This document shows, piece after piece, positions 8,487 through 17,237 of a stretch of DNA of 64,000 nucleotides. How positions within the stretch are numbered: position 1 is the first letter of the stretch; each line of letters starts with the position of its first letter. The DNA is taken from NCBI RefSeq assembly GCF_004146235.1, contig NZ_SELO01000002.1:186001-250000 (forward strand). The letters are read 5' to 3'. The notes under the pieces are model-generated. The model was given only the letters and a program-made list of their open reading frames with translations. It did no database searches and was not told where the DNA came from. The DNA is from Tropicimonas sp. IMCC6043 (GTDB lineage: Bacteria; Pseudomonadota; Alphaproteobacteria; Rhodobacterales; Rhodobacteraceae). The position numbers and the translations under genes were made by a program.

Positions 8487-9182
8487 CTAGACCGACACCG
8501 CGGCTTTTAGGTCCTCCTTGTCGAGTTCCGCCTTCGTCCCGCTCATCGACACCGCGCCACGCTTCATCACCGTGAAACGGTCGGCGAGGCCGTAGGCAAA
8601 TTCGAAATATTGCTCGACCAGGATGATCGCCATGTCGCCGCGGTCGCGCAGATATTCGATCACCCGGCCTATCTGCTGGATGATGTTGGGCTGGATGCCC
8701 TCGGTGGGCTCGTCGAGCAGGAGGAGCTTGGGCTTGGTCAGCATCGCACGGGCGATTGCGAGCTGCTGCTGCTGGCCGCCGGAGAGGTCGCCGCCGCGGC
8801 GGGCGAGAAACTCCTTCAGGATCGGGAAGAGTTCATAGATCTCGTCGGGAATGAAATGCTCCGATTTCGGCAGACAGGCAAAGGCGGTCTCCATGTTCTC
8901 CTTCACCGTCAGCAATGGGAAGATCATCCGGCCCTGCGGGACATAGCCCACGCCCTTGTGGGCGAGCACATGGGCAGGTACCCGGCCGATTTCCTCGCCG
9001 GCGAGATCCACCCGCCCCCCGGAGCGCGGATGCGTTCCCGAGATCGCCTTCAGCAGAGAGGTCTTGCCGACGCCGTTGGTGCCCATGACGCAGGTGACCT
9101 CGCCGGCCGCGGCCTCGATGTCGACACCGTGGAGGATCTGGCTGCCGCCGTAATGCAGGGTGAGTCCTTGGGTTTTCAGCAT
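8487..9182 (-). CDS. urtE: Urea ABC transporter ATP-binding protein UrtE
   Basis: A 231-residue ATPase of the LivF/UrtE type, second nucleotide-binding subunit of the high-affinity urea importer. Walker A is GTNGVGKT (34-41), the ABC signature LSGGQQQQLAIARAM follows, then Walker B LLLLDEPTEG. The family phrase PTEGIQPNIIQQIG is the UrtE form of the LivF D-loop region. It is the last gene of urtAB-(acetyltransferase)-CDE, two bases after urtD. No urease genes follow it; the next gene on this strand is pcm. Confidence 0.93.
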   Translation of the reverse strand: MLKTQGLTLHYGGSQILHGVDIEAAAGEVTCVMGTNGVGKTSLLKAISGTHPRSGGRVDLAGEEIGRVPAHVLAHKGVGYVPQGRMIFPLLTVKENMETAFACLPKSEHFIPDEIYELFPILKEFLARRGGDLSGGQQQQLAIARAMLTKPKLLLLDEPTEGIQPNIIQQIGRVIEYLRDRGDMAIILVEQYFEFAYGLADRFTVMKRGAVSMSGTKAELDKEDLKAAVSV

Positions 9183-9184
9183 CT

Positions 9185-9925
9185 CTAACGCCCCAGATAG
9201 ACGTCGATGACGTCCTGGTTCTTGGTCACGTGGTCGAGCGAGCCCTCGGCCAGCACCGAGCCCTCGTGGAGAACGGTGACGCGGCAGTCGAGCCGGCGGA
9301 CGAATTCCATGTCATGCTCGACCACCACCACCGCACGGGTCTTTGCCGCCTCCTTCAGAAGGTCGGTCGTGTGCTCGCGCTCGGCCAGCGTCATGCCGGC
9401 GGCCGGCTCGTCGACCAGGAGCAGCCTGGGTTCCTGCGCCAGCAGCATGCCGATCTCGAGCCATTGCTTCTGGCCATGCGACAGCTCGCCCGACTTGCGG
9501 TGCAGTTCATCCGCGAGACCGATCTCCTCGGCAAGCTCCTCGATCCGCGCGGCGTCCTCCGCGGCGGGCCGGAAGAACAGCACCGACCACGGCGCGCGGT
9601 CCTTCTTCAGCGCCATGGCGAGGTTGTCATAGACCGTCTGGTCCTCGAACACCGTCGGGCGCTGGAACTTGCGGCCGATGCCGGCACGGGCGATCTGGCT
9701 TTCGTTCATCCGGAGCAGCGACTGGCTCGTCTCGCCCCAAAGCACCGCGCCCTCGTCGGGCCGGGTCTTGCCGGTGACGATATCCATGAAGGTGGTCTTG
9801 CCGGCGCCGTTCGGGCCGATGATGGCGCGCAACTCTGCCGGGCCGATGGAGAAGCTCAGGTTGTTGATCGCCTTGAAGCCGTCGAAGGAGACGGAGACGC
9901 CGGAGACCTCGAGAAGCGTGCTCAT
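9185..9925 (-). CDS. urtD: Urea ABC transporter ATP-binding protein UrtD
   Basis: A 246-residue ATPase of the LivG/UrtD type, first nucleotide-binding subunit of the urea importer. It has Walker A GPNGAGKTT, the signature LSHGQKQWLEIGML (the SHGQKQWLEI form is typical of UrtD) and Walker B LLLVDEPAAGM. The start at 9925 overlaps the end of urtC by four bases (ATGA arrangement), which indicates coupled translation. A longer upstream frame is only the shadow of urtC. Confidence 0.93.
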   Translation of the reverse strand: MSTLLEVSGVSVSFDGFKAINNLSFSIGPAELRAIIGPNGAGKTTFMDIVTGKTRPDEGAVLWGETSQSLLRMNESQIARAGIGRKFQRPTVFEDQTVYDNLAMALKKDRAPWSVLFFRPAAEDAARIEELAEEIGLADELHRKSGELSHGQKQWLEIGMLLAQEPRLLLVDEPAAGMTLAEREHTTDLLKEAAKTRAVVVVEHDMEFVRRLDCRVTVLHEGSVLAEGSLDHVTKNQDVIDVYLGR

Positions 9926-11154
9926 TGCTCGGCCTCCCGCTCCTGCAGGCTGCCCTTGTCCGGGCCGAGATCGGCGCCGTGGCGATCCGGCGGGCGGCGG
10001 CCGGTGACGAGGTCGACGAGCCCGCCGATGCCCTTCGGCGCGAAGAGCGTGACGAGGACGAAGGAGAGGCCGAGCAGGACCTGCCACCAGTCGACCCAGT
10101 CGATGGTGTAGAATCCGAGCGGAACCGAAGGCACCTGGCCGCCGGTGAACATGGTGGACAGGAGCGAGACGAAGGCGGCGCCGATCACCGCGCCATAGAG
10201 CCGGCCGCGGCCGCCGATGGCGACCCAGACGGCGAGGTAGATCGAGGCGATGGGCGCGATCTCGGCCGGGTTGATGATGCCGGCCTGCGGATAGTAGAGG
10301 GCGCCCGCGATGGCGGCGATGATTGCTGTTATGGTGAAGACGAAGAGCTTGTAGCCCTCGACCGAGTAACCGAGGAATCGCACGCGGGCTTCGTCATCAC
10401 GGATGCCGCGGATCACCGAGCCGAATTTGCCCGAGACAATCCAGGCCGCGAGCAGATACCCCACGCCGAGCGCGAAGGCGGAAGCCCAGAAGAACCAGAG
10501 CGAGATGTCGGCCTGCGGGATGTTGTTGGCGCCGGGCAGGTTCTGCAGACCCGAGAGGCCGTTATTGCCGCGCAGACCCGAGTCGTTCTGGAAGAGGTAG
10601 AGCGACAGCGCCAGCGTCATCGCCTGCGTCAGGATCGAGAGGTAGACGCCGGTGACGCGGCTGCGGAAGGCGAGCCAGCCGAAGACCAGCGCCAGCAGGC
10701 CCGGCACGAGGACGACGAGCATCAGTTGCAGCGCCAGCGAGTCGGCAAAGATCCAGATTGGCGGGAAATCCGACGAGCCGACGACGCCGAAGATCTGGGT
10801 GCCAATGGCGTCGACGATCTCCTGGTCGGTGGGCGGGATCTGGGCATTGGCCATGGATGTGGCGACGATGGCCTCCGTGCGGGCATACATCAGCCACATG
10901 CCGATCATGTAGCCGCCGAGACCGAAGAACGCCATGTGGCCGAGCGAGAGGATTCCGGCATAGCCCCAGATCAGATCCATCGCGATGGCGACGAGGCAGA
11001 GGCAGAGCGTCTTGCCCAGCGTCTTGACGAAAGACGTAGAGAGCGCGCCGGTCCCGGTCGCCTCGCTGGCCAGCGTCACCGCGAGGGTGAAGACGGCAAG
11101 CACGGCGATAAAGATCAGCACCGAAGGGTTTCGGGCAAAGAAGGAGCGGGTCAT
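9922..11154 (-). CDS. urtC: Urea ABC transporter permease UrtC
   Basis: A 410-residue inner membrane permease of the LivM/UrtC family with about ten hydrophobic segments. Typical UrtC phrases are LIWGYAGILSLGHMAFFGLGGY, cut here by membrane segments, and the loop GSVIRGIRDDEARVRFLGYS that contacts the ATPase. It forms the membrane channel with UrtB. The start at 11154 overlaps the preceding acetyltransferase gene by four bases, and the stop overlaps urtD by four. Confidence 0.92.
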   Translation of the reverse strand: MTRSFFARNPSVLIFIAVLAVFTLAVTLASEATGTGALSTSFVKTLGKTLCLCLVAIAMDLIWGYAGILSLGHMAFFGLGGYMIGMWLMYARTEAIVATSMANAQIPPTDQEIVDAIGTQIFGVVGSSDFPPIWIFADSLALQLMLVVLVPGLLALVFGWLAFRSRVTGVYLSILTQAMTLALSLYLFQNDSGLRGNNGLSGLQNLPGANNIPQADISLWFFWASAFALGVGYLLAAWIVSGKFGSVIRGIRDDEARVRFLGYSVEGYKLFVFTITAIIAAIAGALYYPQAGIINPAEIAPIASIYLAVWVAIGGRGRLYGAVIGAAFVSLLSTMFTGGQVPSVPLGFYTIDWVDWWQVLLGLSFVLVTLFAPKGIGGLVDLVTGRRPPDRHGADLGPDKGSLQEREAEQ

Positions 11155-11633
11155 CGCGGCGCCTCCGCTTGCGTGAGGGTCTTGGTGTAGCAGACGCTGT
11201 TGGGATCCTCGAAATAGTCGCCGAAGGGCGGGCACGGCGTGAATCCATGGCGCTCGTAGAGCGCCCGGGCCGGCGCGAATTCGGGCATGGTTCCGGTTTC
11301 GAGCCAAAGCGCGCGATAGGTGCGACGGGCGGCCTCGGACTCGATCTTGCCGAGGATGGCGGCGCCGACGCCGCGTCGGCGCATTTCATGGACGGTGTGC
11401 ATCGACTTGATCTCTCCGTCCTCCGGCGACAGTGCCTTGAGCGCACCGACGCCTGCAATCTCCTCGCCCACCCAGGCCGCCCAGAGAGTGATATCGGGCG
11501 TGTCGAGCTCCGCGGCGGGCAGGTAGTGACGGCTCTCCGGCGGGCTTGCGTCGGAGCAATGCGCCGCATGCGCCTCCAGCACGGCCGAGACGGCCGGGTG
11601 CACCGCCCTGGCAAAGGTGATCCGCAGCGCCAT
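11151..11633 (-). CDS. GNAT-family N-acetyltransferase inside the urt operon
   Basis: A 160-residue GNAT acetyltransferase. The acetyl-CoA pyrophosphate loop is visible as MRRRGVGAAIL (R-x-x-G-x-G/A), and the C-terminal ALYERHGFTPCPPFGDY is the usual ALYERxGF motif. It resembles the PhnO/YitI-like small acetyltransferases; the acceptor is unknown. It lies between urtB and urtC, with three bases to urtB and a four-base overlap with urtC, so it should be made with the transporter. Its presence in a urea transport operon is not part of the usual urtABCDE set. Confidence 0.85.
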   Translation of the reverse strand: MALRITFARAVHPAVSAVLEAHAAHCSDASPPESRHYLPAAELDTPDITLWAAWVGEEIAGVGALKALSPEDGEIKSMHTVHEMRRRGVGAAILGKIESEAARRTYRALWLETGTMPEFAPARALYERHGFTPCPPFGDYFEDPNSVCYTKTLTQAEAPR

Positions 11634-11636
11634 GGC

Positions 11637-13604
11637 TCAATCCCCCGCCGCGCGGCCCTTGAGGGCGATGATGCCCCGGGGCCGGAACTGGATGAAGATG
11701 ATGATGAAGATGATCATGTAGGTCTGGGCGGCCAGCGTGTTCGACGGGTTCAACCACTCGATGCCCTTCTGCAGGAAACCGATCATCGTCGCGCCGAGAA
11801 GCGTGCCCCAGATGTTGCCGACGCCTCCGACGACGACGGTCATGAAGCTCTGGACGATATAGTCCGCGCCGAGCTCGGAGGTGACCTTGGCATAGAGGCC
11901 GATGGCGACACCGGCGATACCCGCGATGCCGGAGCCGAGCCCGAAGGTCAGCATGTTGATCCGGTCGGGGTTGATGCCCATCGAGGCGGCCATGCGCGGA
12001 TTCTGCGTCACGGCACGGACCTCGAGACCGATCCGGGTGCGGTTCATGATGAAGAGGAACAGGAACAGGAAGATCAGCGCGAGAACGAAGATGGCGATCC
12101 GGATATAGCTGATCGAGACGACATCGTTGAGCACCAGCGCGCCGTCGAGCCAACCCGGAGAGGTCAGCGGCCGGGCCTGGGTGCCGAAGATGTTCTTGGC
12201 CAGCTGCTGCAGCGCGATGGATATGCCGAAGGTGGCGAGCAGCGTCTCCAGCGGGCGGTTGTAGAGCCAGCGGATCACCAGCCGCTCAAGCGCGACGCCG
12301 GCGGCGAAGGTGACGGCAAAGGCCATCGGCAGGGCGACAAGGATCGAGATCGTGTAGTCCGGGATCAGTTGCTGGACGACATAACCGGTATAGGCGCCCA
12401 TCATGATGAACTCGCCATGCGCCATGTTGATGACTCCCATCACGCCGAAGGTGACGGCAAGCCCGATCGCGGCGAGGAAGTAGATCGAGGCGAGCGACAG
12501 CGCGTCGAGCCCGAGGTCCAGCGCCTGGTTCAGGCCGACCTGGGTGTTGATGCTCGAGAGCGTCTCGTTCGCGGCCTCGGTGATGACGGCGTTGGGTTCG
12601 GCATAGCGGTCGTAGAAGACATGCGCAGCGAGGGCCGCGTCGACGTCGGCCTGCAGAGCGGTCGGCGGGACCACGCCGGCCTCGGCGAGCGCGGCATAGG
12701 CGCGGTCGCGGGCCTCCTCGGTGTCGAGCTGAGCCAGCGGTACGCCGCCGACACGGCCCTCGACGATGTTCTGCTGAAGAGCGGCAAGACGGGCGTCGGC
12801 GTCGATCCGCTCCGGTGCGAGGCCATTGCCGACAAGCAGGGCATAGGCCTCGGCCGCGGGCAGCGCCTCGCTGCCGGGCCGCAGGCGCGCGGCGAGGTTC
12901 ACACCTTGGGGGATCTCGCCTTCCGCAACTTCGCGGATCGTCGCGACGAGCGGGTTCAGCGCGGCACGCGTATCGACCCCGAGGTCGCCCTTGAAGCTTT
13001 CGATCGCCGCGATGCGGTCCTCTTCGCTCTCGCTCCAGGAAATGGTCAGGAGCCGCACCAGCCGCTCCTTGCGGGTACGGATCTCCGGGTCGGGTTCCTT
13101 TTCGATGGAGCCGGCGAGCGCGGCGAGGTGGCTCTCCTCGGGGTCGCGCTGGATCGCGTCGAGCGCCTCGATGCGCTTGGCCGGATCGGGGTCGAGAAGC
13201 TGGAACTGGACCAGGGTGGCGCCGATCAGGCTGCGCACGCCGCTGTTGGGCTTGAGCTGATCGATCTCACCCTTGTCGACTTCGCCGACCGGCGCGCCGG
13301 TATCGATGTCGATCAGCCGCCAGGTTGTGCTGTCGACCTTCTCGGCAAAGAAGAAGAGCCCGTCGGATTCGCGCTGCCAGAGTTCCTTGTCCTGCCATTT
13401 CTCCAGTACGACCTGGGCCTGTGGCAGGCCGCTCTCCCCGAGCGCGTCAATGGCGGGCTGGATGGTCTTGCGGGAGGCCTTCTCGATGAGCGCCCGATGT
13501 TCCTGGAGGAGCGTCTGGATCGGGCTCCCGGCAAGGTCCTGCGCCGAGGCCAGAGAGACGCAAAGCGTCCAGGCGACCAGCACCGCCGAAATTATTCTCT
13601 TCAT
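11637..13604 (-). CDS. urtB: Urea ABC transporter permease UrtB with N-terminal periplasmic extension
   Basis: A 655-residue protein. A signal peptide (MKRIISAVLVAWTLCVSLASAQ) leads a roughly 320-residue soluble region rich in Ala, Glu and Arg that looks like helical repeats, followed by a LivH-type permease with about eight membrane segments from residue 360. Motifs such as VTFGVMGVINMAHGEFIMMGAYTG are the LivH/UrtB entry region. Long N-terminal regions are known in UrtB of proteobacteria; their role is not settled. It follows urtA after a 68-base gap that holds a stem-loop. Confidence 0.93.
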   Translation of the reverse strand: MKRIISAVLVAWTLCVSLASAQDLAGSPIQTLLQEHRALIEKASRKTIQPAIDALGESGLPQAQVVLEKWQDKELWQRESDGLFFFAEKVDSTTWRLIDIDTGAPVGEVDKGEIDQLKPNSGVRSLIGATLVQFQLLDPDPAKRIEALDAIQRDPEESHLAALAGSIEKEPDPEIRTRKERLVRLLTISWSESEEDRIAAIESFKGDLGVDTRAALNPLVATIREVAEGEIPQGVNLAARLRPGSEALPAAEAYALLVGNGLAPERIDADARLAALQQNIVEGRVGGVPLAQLDTEEARDRAYAALAEAGVVPPTALQADVDAALAAHVFYDRYAEPNAVITEAANETLSSINTQVGLNQALDLGLDALSLASIYFLAAIGLAVTFGVMGVINMAHGEFIMMGAYTGYVVQQLIPDYTISILVALPMAFAVTFAAGVALERLVIRWLYNRPLETLLATFGISIALQQLAKNIFGTQARPLTSPGWLDGALVLNDVVSISYIRIAIFVLALIFLFLFLFIMNRTRIGLEVRAVTQNPRMAASMGINPDRINMLTFGLGSGIAGIAGVAIGLYAKVTSELGADYIVQSFMTVVVGGVGNIWGTLLGATMIGFLQKGIEWLNPSNTLAAQTYMIIFIIIFIQFRPRGIIALKGRAAGD

Positions 13605-13631
13605 TTTCGCCTGCGCAGCATTGAACGGTTC

Positions 13632-13653
13632 GGGAGGGCGCGAACGCCCTCCC
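13632..13653 (-). other. Intercistronic stem-loop between urtA and urtB
   Basis: In the minus-strand RNA, GGGAGGGCG pairs perfectly with CGCCCUCCC around a UUCG loop. There is no following U run, so it is unlikely to be a full terminator. Placed 19 bases after the urtA stop, it could protect the 3' end of a processed urtA message and raise binding-protein output relative to the permeases. Confidence 0.7.
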
Positions 13654-13672
13654 CGTCTGTCTTCTGTCGGGA

Positions 13673-14950
13673 TCAGTAGTTCGACTTGATCTGAACGCAG
13701 GTATCGGTCTCGGTGTTATACATGCCGCATTCGAGATCGATCCAATCGGAGGTCAGGACCGCCGATTCCGGCAGGTAGTCGGTCCAGGCATCGCCCGGAA
13801 CCGGGTCCGTCTGGGAGATGATGTCGAATTGGCCGTCCTCGGTGATCTCGCCGATCAGCACCGGCTTGGTCAGGTGGTGGTTCGGCAGCATGGTGGCGGT
13901 GGAGCCGGTCAGGTTCGGCGTCTCGAGACCGATCATCGCCTTGGCGACAGCGTCGACATCGGTTGTGCCGGCAGCCTCGACCGCCTCGACCCACATGTTG
14001 AAGCCGATATAGGTGGCCTCCATCGGGTCATTGGTCACGCGGGACTCGTCGCCGATGAATTCGTGCCAGCCCTCGATGAAGGCCGCGTTCTCGGGCGAAT
14101 CGGCGGACTGGAAGTAGTTCCAGGCAGCGAGGTGGCCGACGAGGTTGGAGGTGTCGAGGCCCGAAAGCTCTTCCTCGCCCACCGAGAACGCGACGACGGG
14201 GATGTCGTCGGCCGAAATGCCGGCCGCGGCGAGTTCCTTGTAGAAGCCGATATTGGCGTCACCATTGATCGTCGAGATCACGCCGACCTTCTTGCCGTCG
14301 GCGCCGAGCGCGACGACGTCGGAGACGATCTTGGACCAGTCGGAATGACCGAAAGGCGTGTAGTTGACGAAGATGTCTTCCTCGGCGATGCCCTTGTCCT
14401 TCAGATAGGCCTCGAGGATGTTGTTGGTGGTGCGCGGGTACACATAGTCGGTGCCGAGCAGCGCGAATTTCTCGACGCCCAGTTCGTCAAGGAAATAGTC
14501 GGTGGCGGGGATCGCCTGCTGGTTGGGCGCGGCGCCGGTGTAGAACACGTTCTTGGAGCTCTCCTCGCCCTCGTACTGGACGGGGTAGAACAGCAGGCCG
14601 TTGAGCTCCTCGATCACCGGCAGAACCGACTTGCGGCTGACCGATGTCCAGCAGCCGAAGATGACGTCGACATTCTCGACGGTCAGCAGTTCCCGCGCCT
14701 TCTCGGCGAAGAGCGGCCAGTCGGAGGCCGGATCCACCACGACGGCCTCGAGCTGCTTGCCGAGCACGCCGCCTTTTGCGTTTTGCGCCTCGACCATCAT
14801 CAGCACGGTGTCTTTCAGCGTGGTCTCGGAGATTGCCATCGTTCCGGAGAGCGAGTGCAGCACACCCACCTTGATCGTGTCGTCTTGTGCCGCGGCCGCG
14901 GTCGCGAATACCAGCGCGCCAACCAGCGCAGAGGTCATACGAAGCTTCAT
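13673..14950 (-). CDS. urtA: Urea ABC transporter substrate-binding protein UrtA
   Basis: A 425-residue periplasmic binding protein of the Leu/Ile/Val-binding superfamily. The signal peptide (MKLRMTSALVGALVFATAAAAQ) ends near residue 22. The mature start IKVGVLHSLSGTMAISE and the phrases VIFGCWTSVSRKSVLPV and LLFYPVQYEGEE are diagnostic for UrtA and its urea/amide-binding relatives. It is the first gene of the operon, so expression is probably set in the 340 bases upstream, in alphaproteobacteria usually by nitrogen control. Confidence 0.95.
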   Translation of the reverse strand: MKLRMTSALVGALVFATAAAAQDDTIKVGVLHSLSGTMAISETTLKDTVLMMVEAQNAKGGVLGKQLEAVVVDPASDWPLFAEKARELLTVENVDVIFGCWTSVSRKSVLPVIEELNGLLFYPVQYEGEESSKNVFYTGAAPNQQAIPATDYFLDELGVEKFALLGTDYVYPRTTNNILEAYLKDKGIAEEDIFVNYTPFGHSDWSKIVSDVVALGADGKKVGVISTINGDANIGFYKELAAAGISADDIPVVAFSVGEEELSGLDTSNLVGHLAAWNYFQSADSPENAAFIEGWHEFIGDESRVTNDPMEATYIGFNMWVEAVEAAGTTDVDAVAKAMIGLETPNLTGSTATMLPNHHLTKPVLIGEITEDGQFDIISQTDPVPGDAWTDYLPESAVLTSDWIDLECGMYNTETDTCVQIKSNY

Positions 14951-15290
14951 GAGTATCGTCCCTGTTCATTGCGGCCGCCTGGAAATACGCACCCGGTCGC
15001 GCGCCTTGCAGCGCGCGGCGAGAGTCCATCCTGACCGGACCGCCGATTGTCGCTTCCACAGGCGCCGACGGAGGTTCCGGCAGGCCTGTGTCCTGTTCAC
15101 GCGAGGGTGGTTCGCCCTGCGACTGGCATCAAAGGCGAGGCCTGATGCTTGCGCAAATCATGGGCAACGCGGACATGGCAGTTTCGCAGTTTCGGGAGGG
15201 ATTGCCCGGTTTCCTAGCGCGTTCTGCGGGCAGATGCCGCCTTCTTAGGCAAATTTCCTGCGGTGACGCGGCGTAAACGGCCGCTGTCGC
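14951..15290. other. Upstream region of urtA
   Basis: About 340 bases between urtA and the next minus-strand gene end. It must hold the urt promoter. I looked for a sigma-54 promoter (TGGCAC-N5-TTGC) reading towards urtA and did not find a convincing one by eye. No gene is recognised. Confidence 0.4.
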
Positions 15291-15788
15291 CTATTCCTCC
15301 GCCTCCGAAATCCTGTCCTTTTCGGCAGGGTCCCGGCTCACGACCTTCAGGAGAATCGTCAGCAACGGGCCAATGAGTCCGACCCCGGCCGCCAGCGGGT
15401 GCCGCGCAGCGGTTTTGAGGCTGTCGGCAATCGCGGCGACCTCGGCGGCGGCGACCTCGACCTCGGACTCGAGATCGGCCACGGCCATGTCTCGCATCTC
15501 GCGAACCGGCGCGATATCTGCCTCGGCACTCATCCGTCCGGCCACCAACACCAGGATCAGCGCCAGGATCAGGTCGCCTGCCGCCAGAAGGAGCGCCGCC
15601 AGCGCCGGATCCATCCGTTCGGCCAGCGCGAGATAGGCGGCGACGTTGAGAAAAACCAGTCCCGCGGCGCCCAGCACGACGGCCGCGCCGACGAACCCCG
15701 CCTTGCGGGTGACCACGGCCATCCGGCGTTTCGCGATCATTCGCTCGGCACGCAGGATGAAGGAGATGTTTCGGCTGATCCGGTTCAT
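15291..15788 (-). CDS. Holin-3-superfamily / YqjE-like membrane protein
   Basis: A 165-residue protein with two adjacent membrane segments (about residues 30-50 and 60-84) between a basic N terminus and a long charged C-terminal helix, then a weaker hydrophobic stretch (LAAGVGLIGPLLTILLKVV). This is the pattern of the Phage_holin_3_6 family (PF07332, formerly DUF1469), which includes E. coli YqjE. It is not evidence of a prophage. It is the last of three co-oriented membrane protein genes, after the YqjD-like one, mirroring the yqjD-yqjE order of enterobacteria. Confidence 0.75.
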   Translation of the reverse strand: MNRISRNISFILRAERMIAKRRMAVVTRKAGFVGAAVVLGAAGLVFLNVAAYLALAERMDPALAALLLAAGDLILALILVLVAGRMSAEADIAPVREMRDMAVADLESEVEVAAAEVAAIADSLKTAARHPLAAGVGLIGPLLTILLKVVSRDPAEKDRISEAEE

Positions 15789-15801
15789 TCGGCGCCCCTT
15801 C

Positions 15802-16113
15802 CTATTTCGATCTGCCGAGCAGGTAGCCCAGCAGGAAAGCCCCGAAGAGCGTCATCACCGGCTTCTCTTTTTGCATCGACTCGAGCTCGGAGGTGAATTC
15901 CTTGACCAGGCGGTCGAGGTCTGTGCCATCGAGCTTCTCGAGCGCCCAGTCAAGTTTCTCCTCTGCCGCGGCTTCGAGCCCGGAGGCGGCCTTGCGGGCC
16001 GCGGCTCCGACGGACTCGGCGGTCTCGGTCGCGTCCTGCGCCTTCGTCTTGGCAGCATCCATCGCCTTGCGGAGCGCGTCCACCTCCGTGTCGAATGTCA
16101 CCTTGCCCGTCAC
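15802..16113 (-). CDS. YqjD/ElaB-like (DUF883-type) membrane-anchored protein
   Basis: A 103-residue protein. A long Ala/Lys/Glu-rich amphipathic helix region covers residues about 8-80 and a single C-terminal membrane segment (TLFGAFLLGYLLGRSK) with a Gly-zipper and a basic end closes the protein. This is the plan of the YqjD/ElaB family, C-tail-anchored proteins that in E. coli bind stationary-phase ribosomes to the membrane; that role is only inferred here. It overlaps the upstream AI-2E-type gene by four bases and precedes the YqjE-like gene by 13. Confidence 0.65.
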   Translation of the reverse strand: MTGKVTFDTEVDALRKAMDAAKTKAQDATETAESVGAAARKAASGLEAAAEEKLDWALEKLDGTDLDRLVKEFTSELESMQKEKPVMTLFGAFLLGYLLGRSK

Positions 16114-17237
16114 CTGTCACGCTCCGTTCCGCCGCACTCCCCCGTATGTTCCACGCCCGCGGCCCTGCCGTCCAGTGCCGTAAGGTCTCCGTCGCGTGAC
16201 ATCAACACCGCGAGCCAGCGGAGCCTTGGGATATGGGTGAACACGATCAGGAAACCCACCATGATCGGCACCGACAGGAGCGCGCCGGAGGCGCCCCAGA
16301 TCGCCGTCCAGAAGGTCAGCGAAAGGATGACGAGGAAGGGCGACAGGTTGAGCGAGCGGCCGGTGATCGCGGGCTCCAGGATATTGCCGATCGAGAATTG
16401 CAGGCCACCGCAGAGCAGGACGATGACGAGGAAGGGCGTGATCGTGTCGAACTGCACCAGCGCTACCAGCGCCGGGAACACGACGCCGAGAATAGAGCCG
16501 ATCGAGGGGATGAAATTCAGCGCGAAGGCGAGCACCGCCCAGGTCTCGGCGAAATCGAGCCCGAGTGGCTTCATCACCGCGTAGCTTGCGAGCCCGGTCA
16601 GCACCGAGACGAAGGTCTTCACCCCGAGGTAGCGTTGCAGGCCGCCCGAGATCCGGCGGACCACCCGGCGCAGTTCCTCGCCGGTCTTGCGGTCGGGTGC
16701 CGCGATGGCGGCCTTGCGCGCCAGCGGCATCCGCTCCACCATCAGGAAGGGAACGTAAAGCAGCACCAGGAACAACCCTTTCAACATCCCGCCCGCCGAG
16801 CCGAGCAGGCCGAGCACCCAGCTCGACAGGTCGGCATTCTGGAGCGCCTCGCGAATATCCTGCGCGTTCTCTTCGCCGATCAGGACGACCAGACCTGCAA
16901 CCATAGTCTCGAACCGCTCGGTATAGCGCGGCACGGCGGCGGCAACCTCCTCGGCCTGGCTCGACAGGATCAGCCCGATGAGGGTGAAGCCGAGCAACAC
17001 GAGCGCCATGCCGACAACATGCGCCACCGGCCGCGGCACCTTCCGGCCGGCGATCCTGATACGTCCCACCTGGTCGATCACCGCCAGCAGGAGCACCACG
17101 ACCAGAAGCGCAAAGGTCAGCGGCACGAGGAAACCCGCGCCATAGACCAGCCCGACGATCGACAGCGTCAGCACCAGCAGCAGGTCGCGCCAGAATTCGA
17201 GCGTCAGCGCGCGCTCTCTCAGATCTGCCTGCTCCAT
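16110..17237 (-). CDS. AI-2E family transporter (PF01594)
   Basis: A 375-residue inner membrane protein with about eight hydrophobic segments. The central soluble region is followed by the family motif around VKTFVSVLTGLASYAVMKPLG and by LNFIPSIGSILGVVFPAL, typical of the PerM/TqsA (AI-2E) family. Members are linked to autoinducer-2 export or sodium/proton exchange, but most are uncharacterised, so no substrate is claimed. The start at 17237 follows GAGGAG at seven bases; an upstream in-frame ATG is less well placed. It heads a three-gene minus-strand unit with the YqjD- and YqjE-like genes. Confidence 0.88.
   Translation of the reverse strand: MEQADLRERALTLEFWRDLLLVLTLSIVGLVYGAGFLVPLTFALLVVVLLLAVIDQVGRIRIAGRKVPRPVAHVVGMALVLLGFTLIGLILSSQAEEVAAAVPRYTERFETMVAGLVVLIGEENAQDIREALQNADLSSWVLGLLGSAGGMLKGLFLVLLYVPFLMVERMPLARKAAIAAPDRKTGEELRRVVRRISGGLQRYLGVKTFVSVLTGLASYAVMKPLGLDFAETWAVLAFALNFIPSIGSILGVVFPALVALVQFDTITPFLVIVLLCGGLQFSIGNILEPAITGRSLNLSPFLVILSLTFWTAIWGASGALLSVPIMVGFLIVFTHIPRLRWLAVLMSRDGDLTALDGRAAGVEHTGECGGTERDR

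Noticed and set aside
11169-13679. 836-residue plus-strand open frame opposite urtB
   Set aside because: Asp/Arg/Gly-rich antisense product typical of high-GC genes; urtB on the other strand has a clear family sequence.
15291-15788. Holin-like protein as a sign of a prophage
   Set aside because: The family (PF07332) is common in bacterial chromosomes as YqjE-like proteins and no other phage genes are near.
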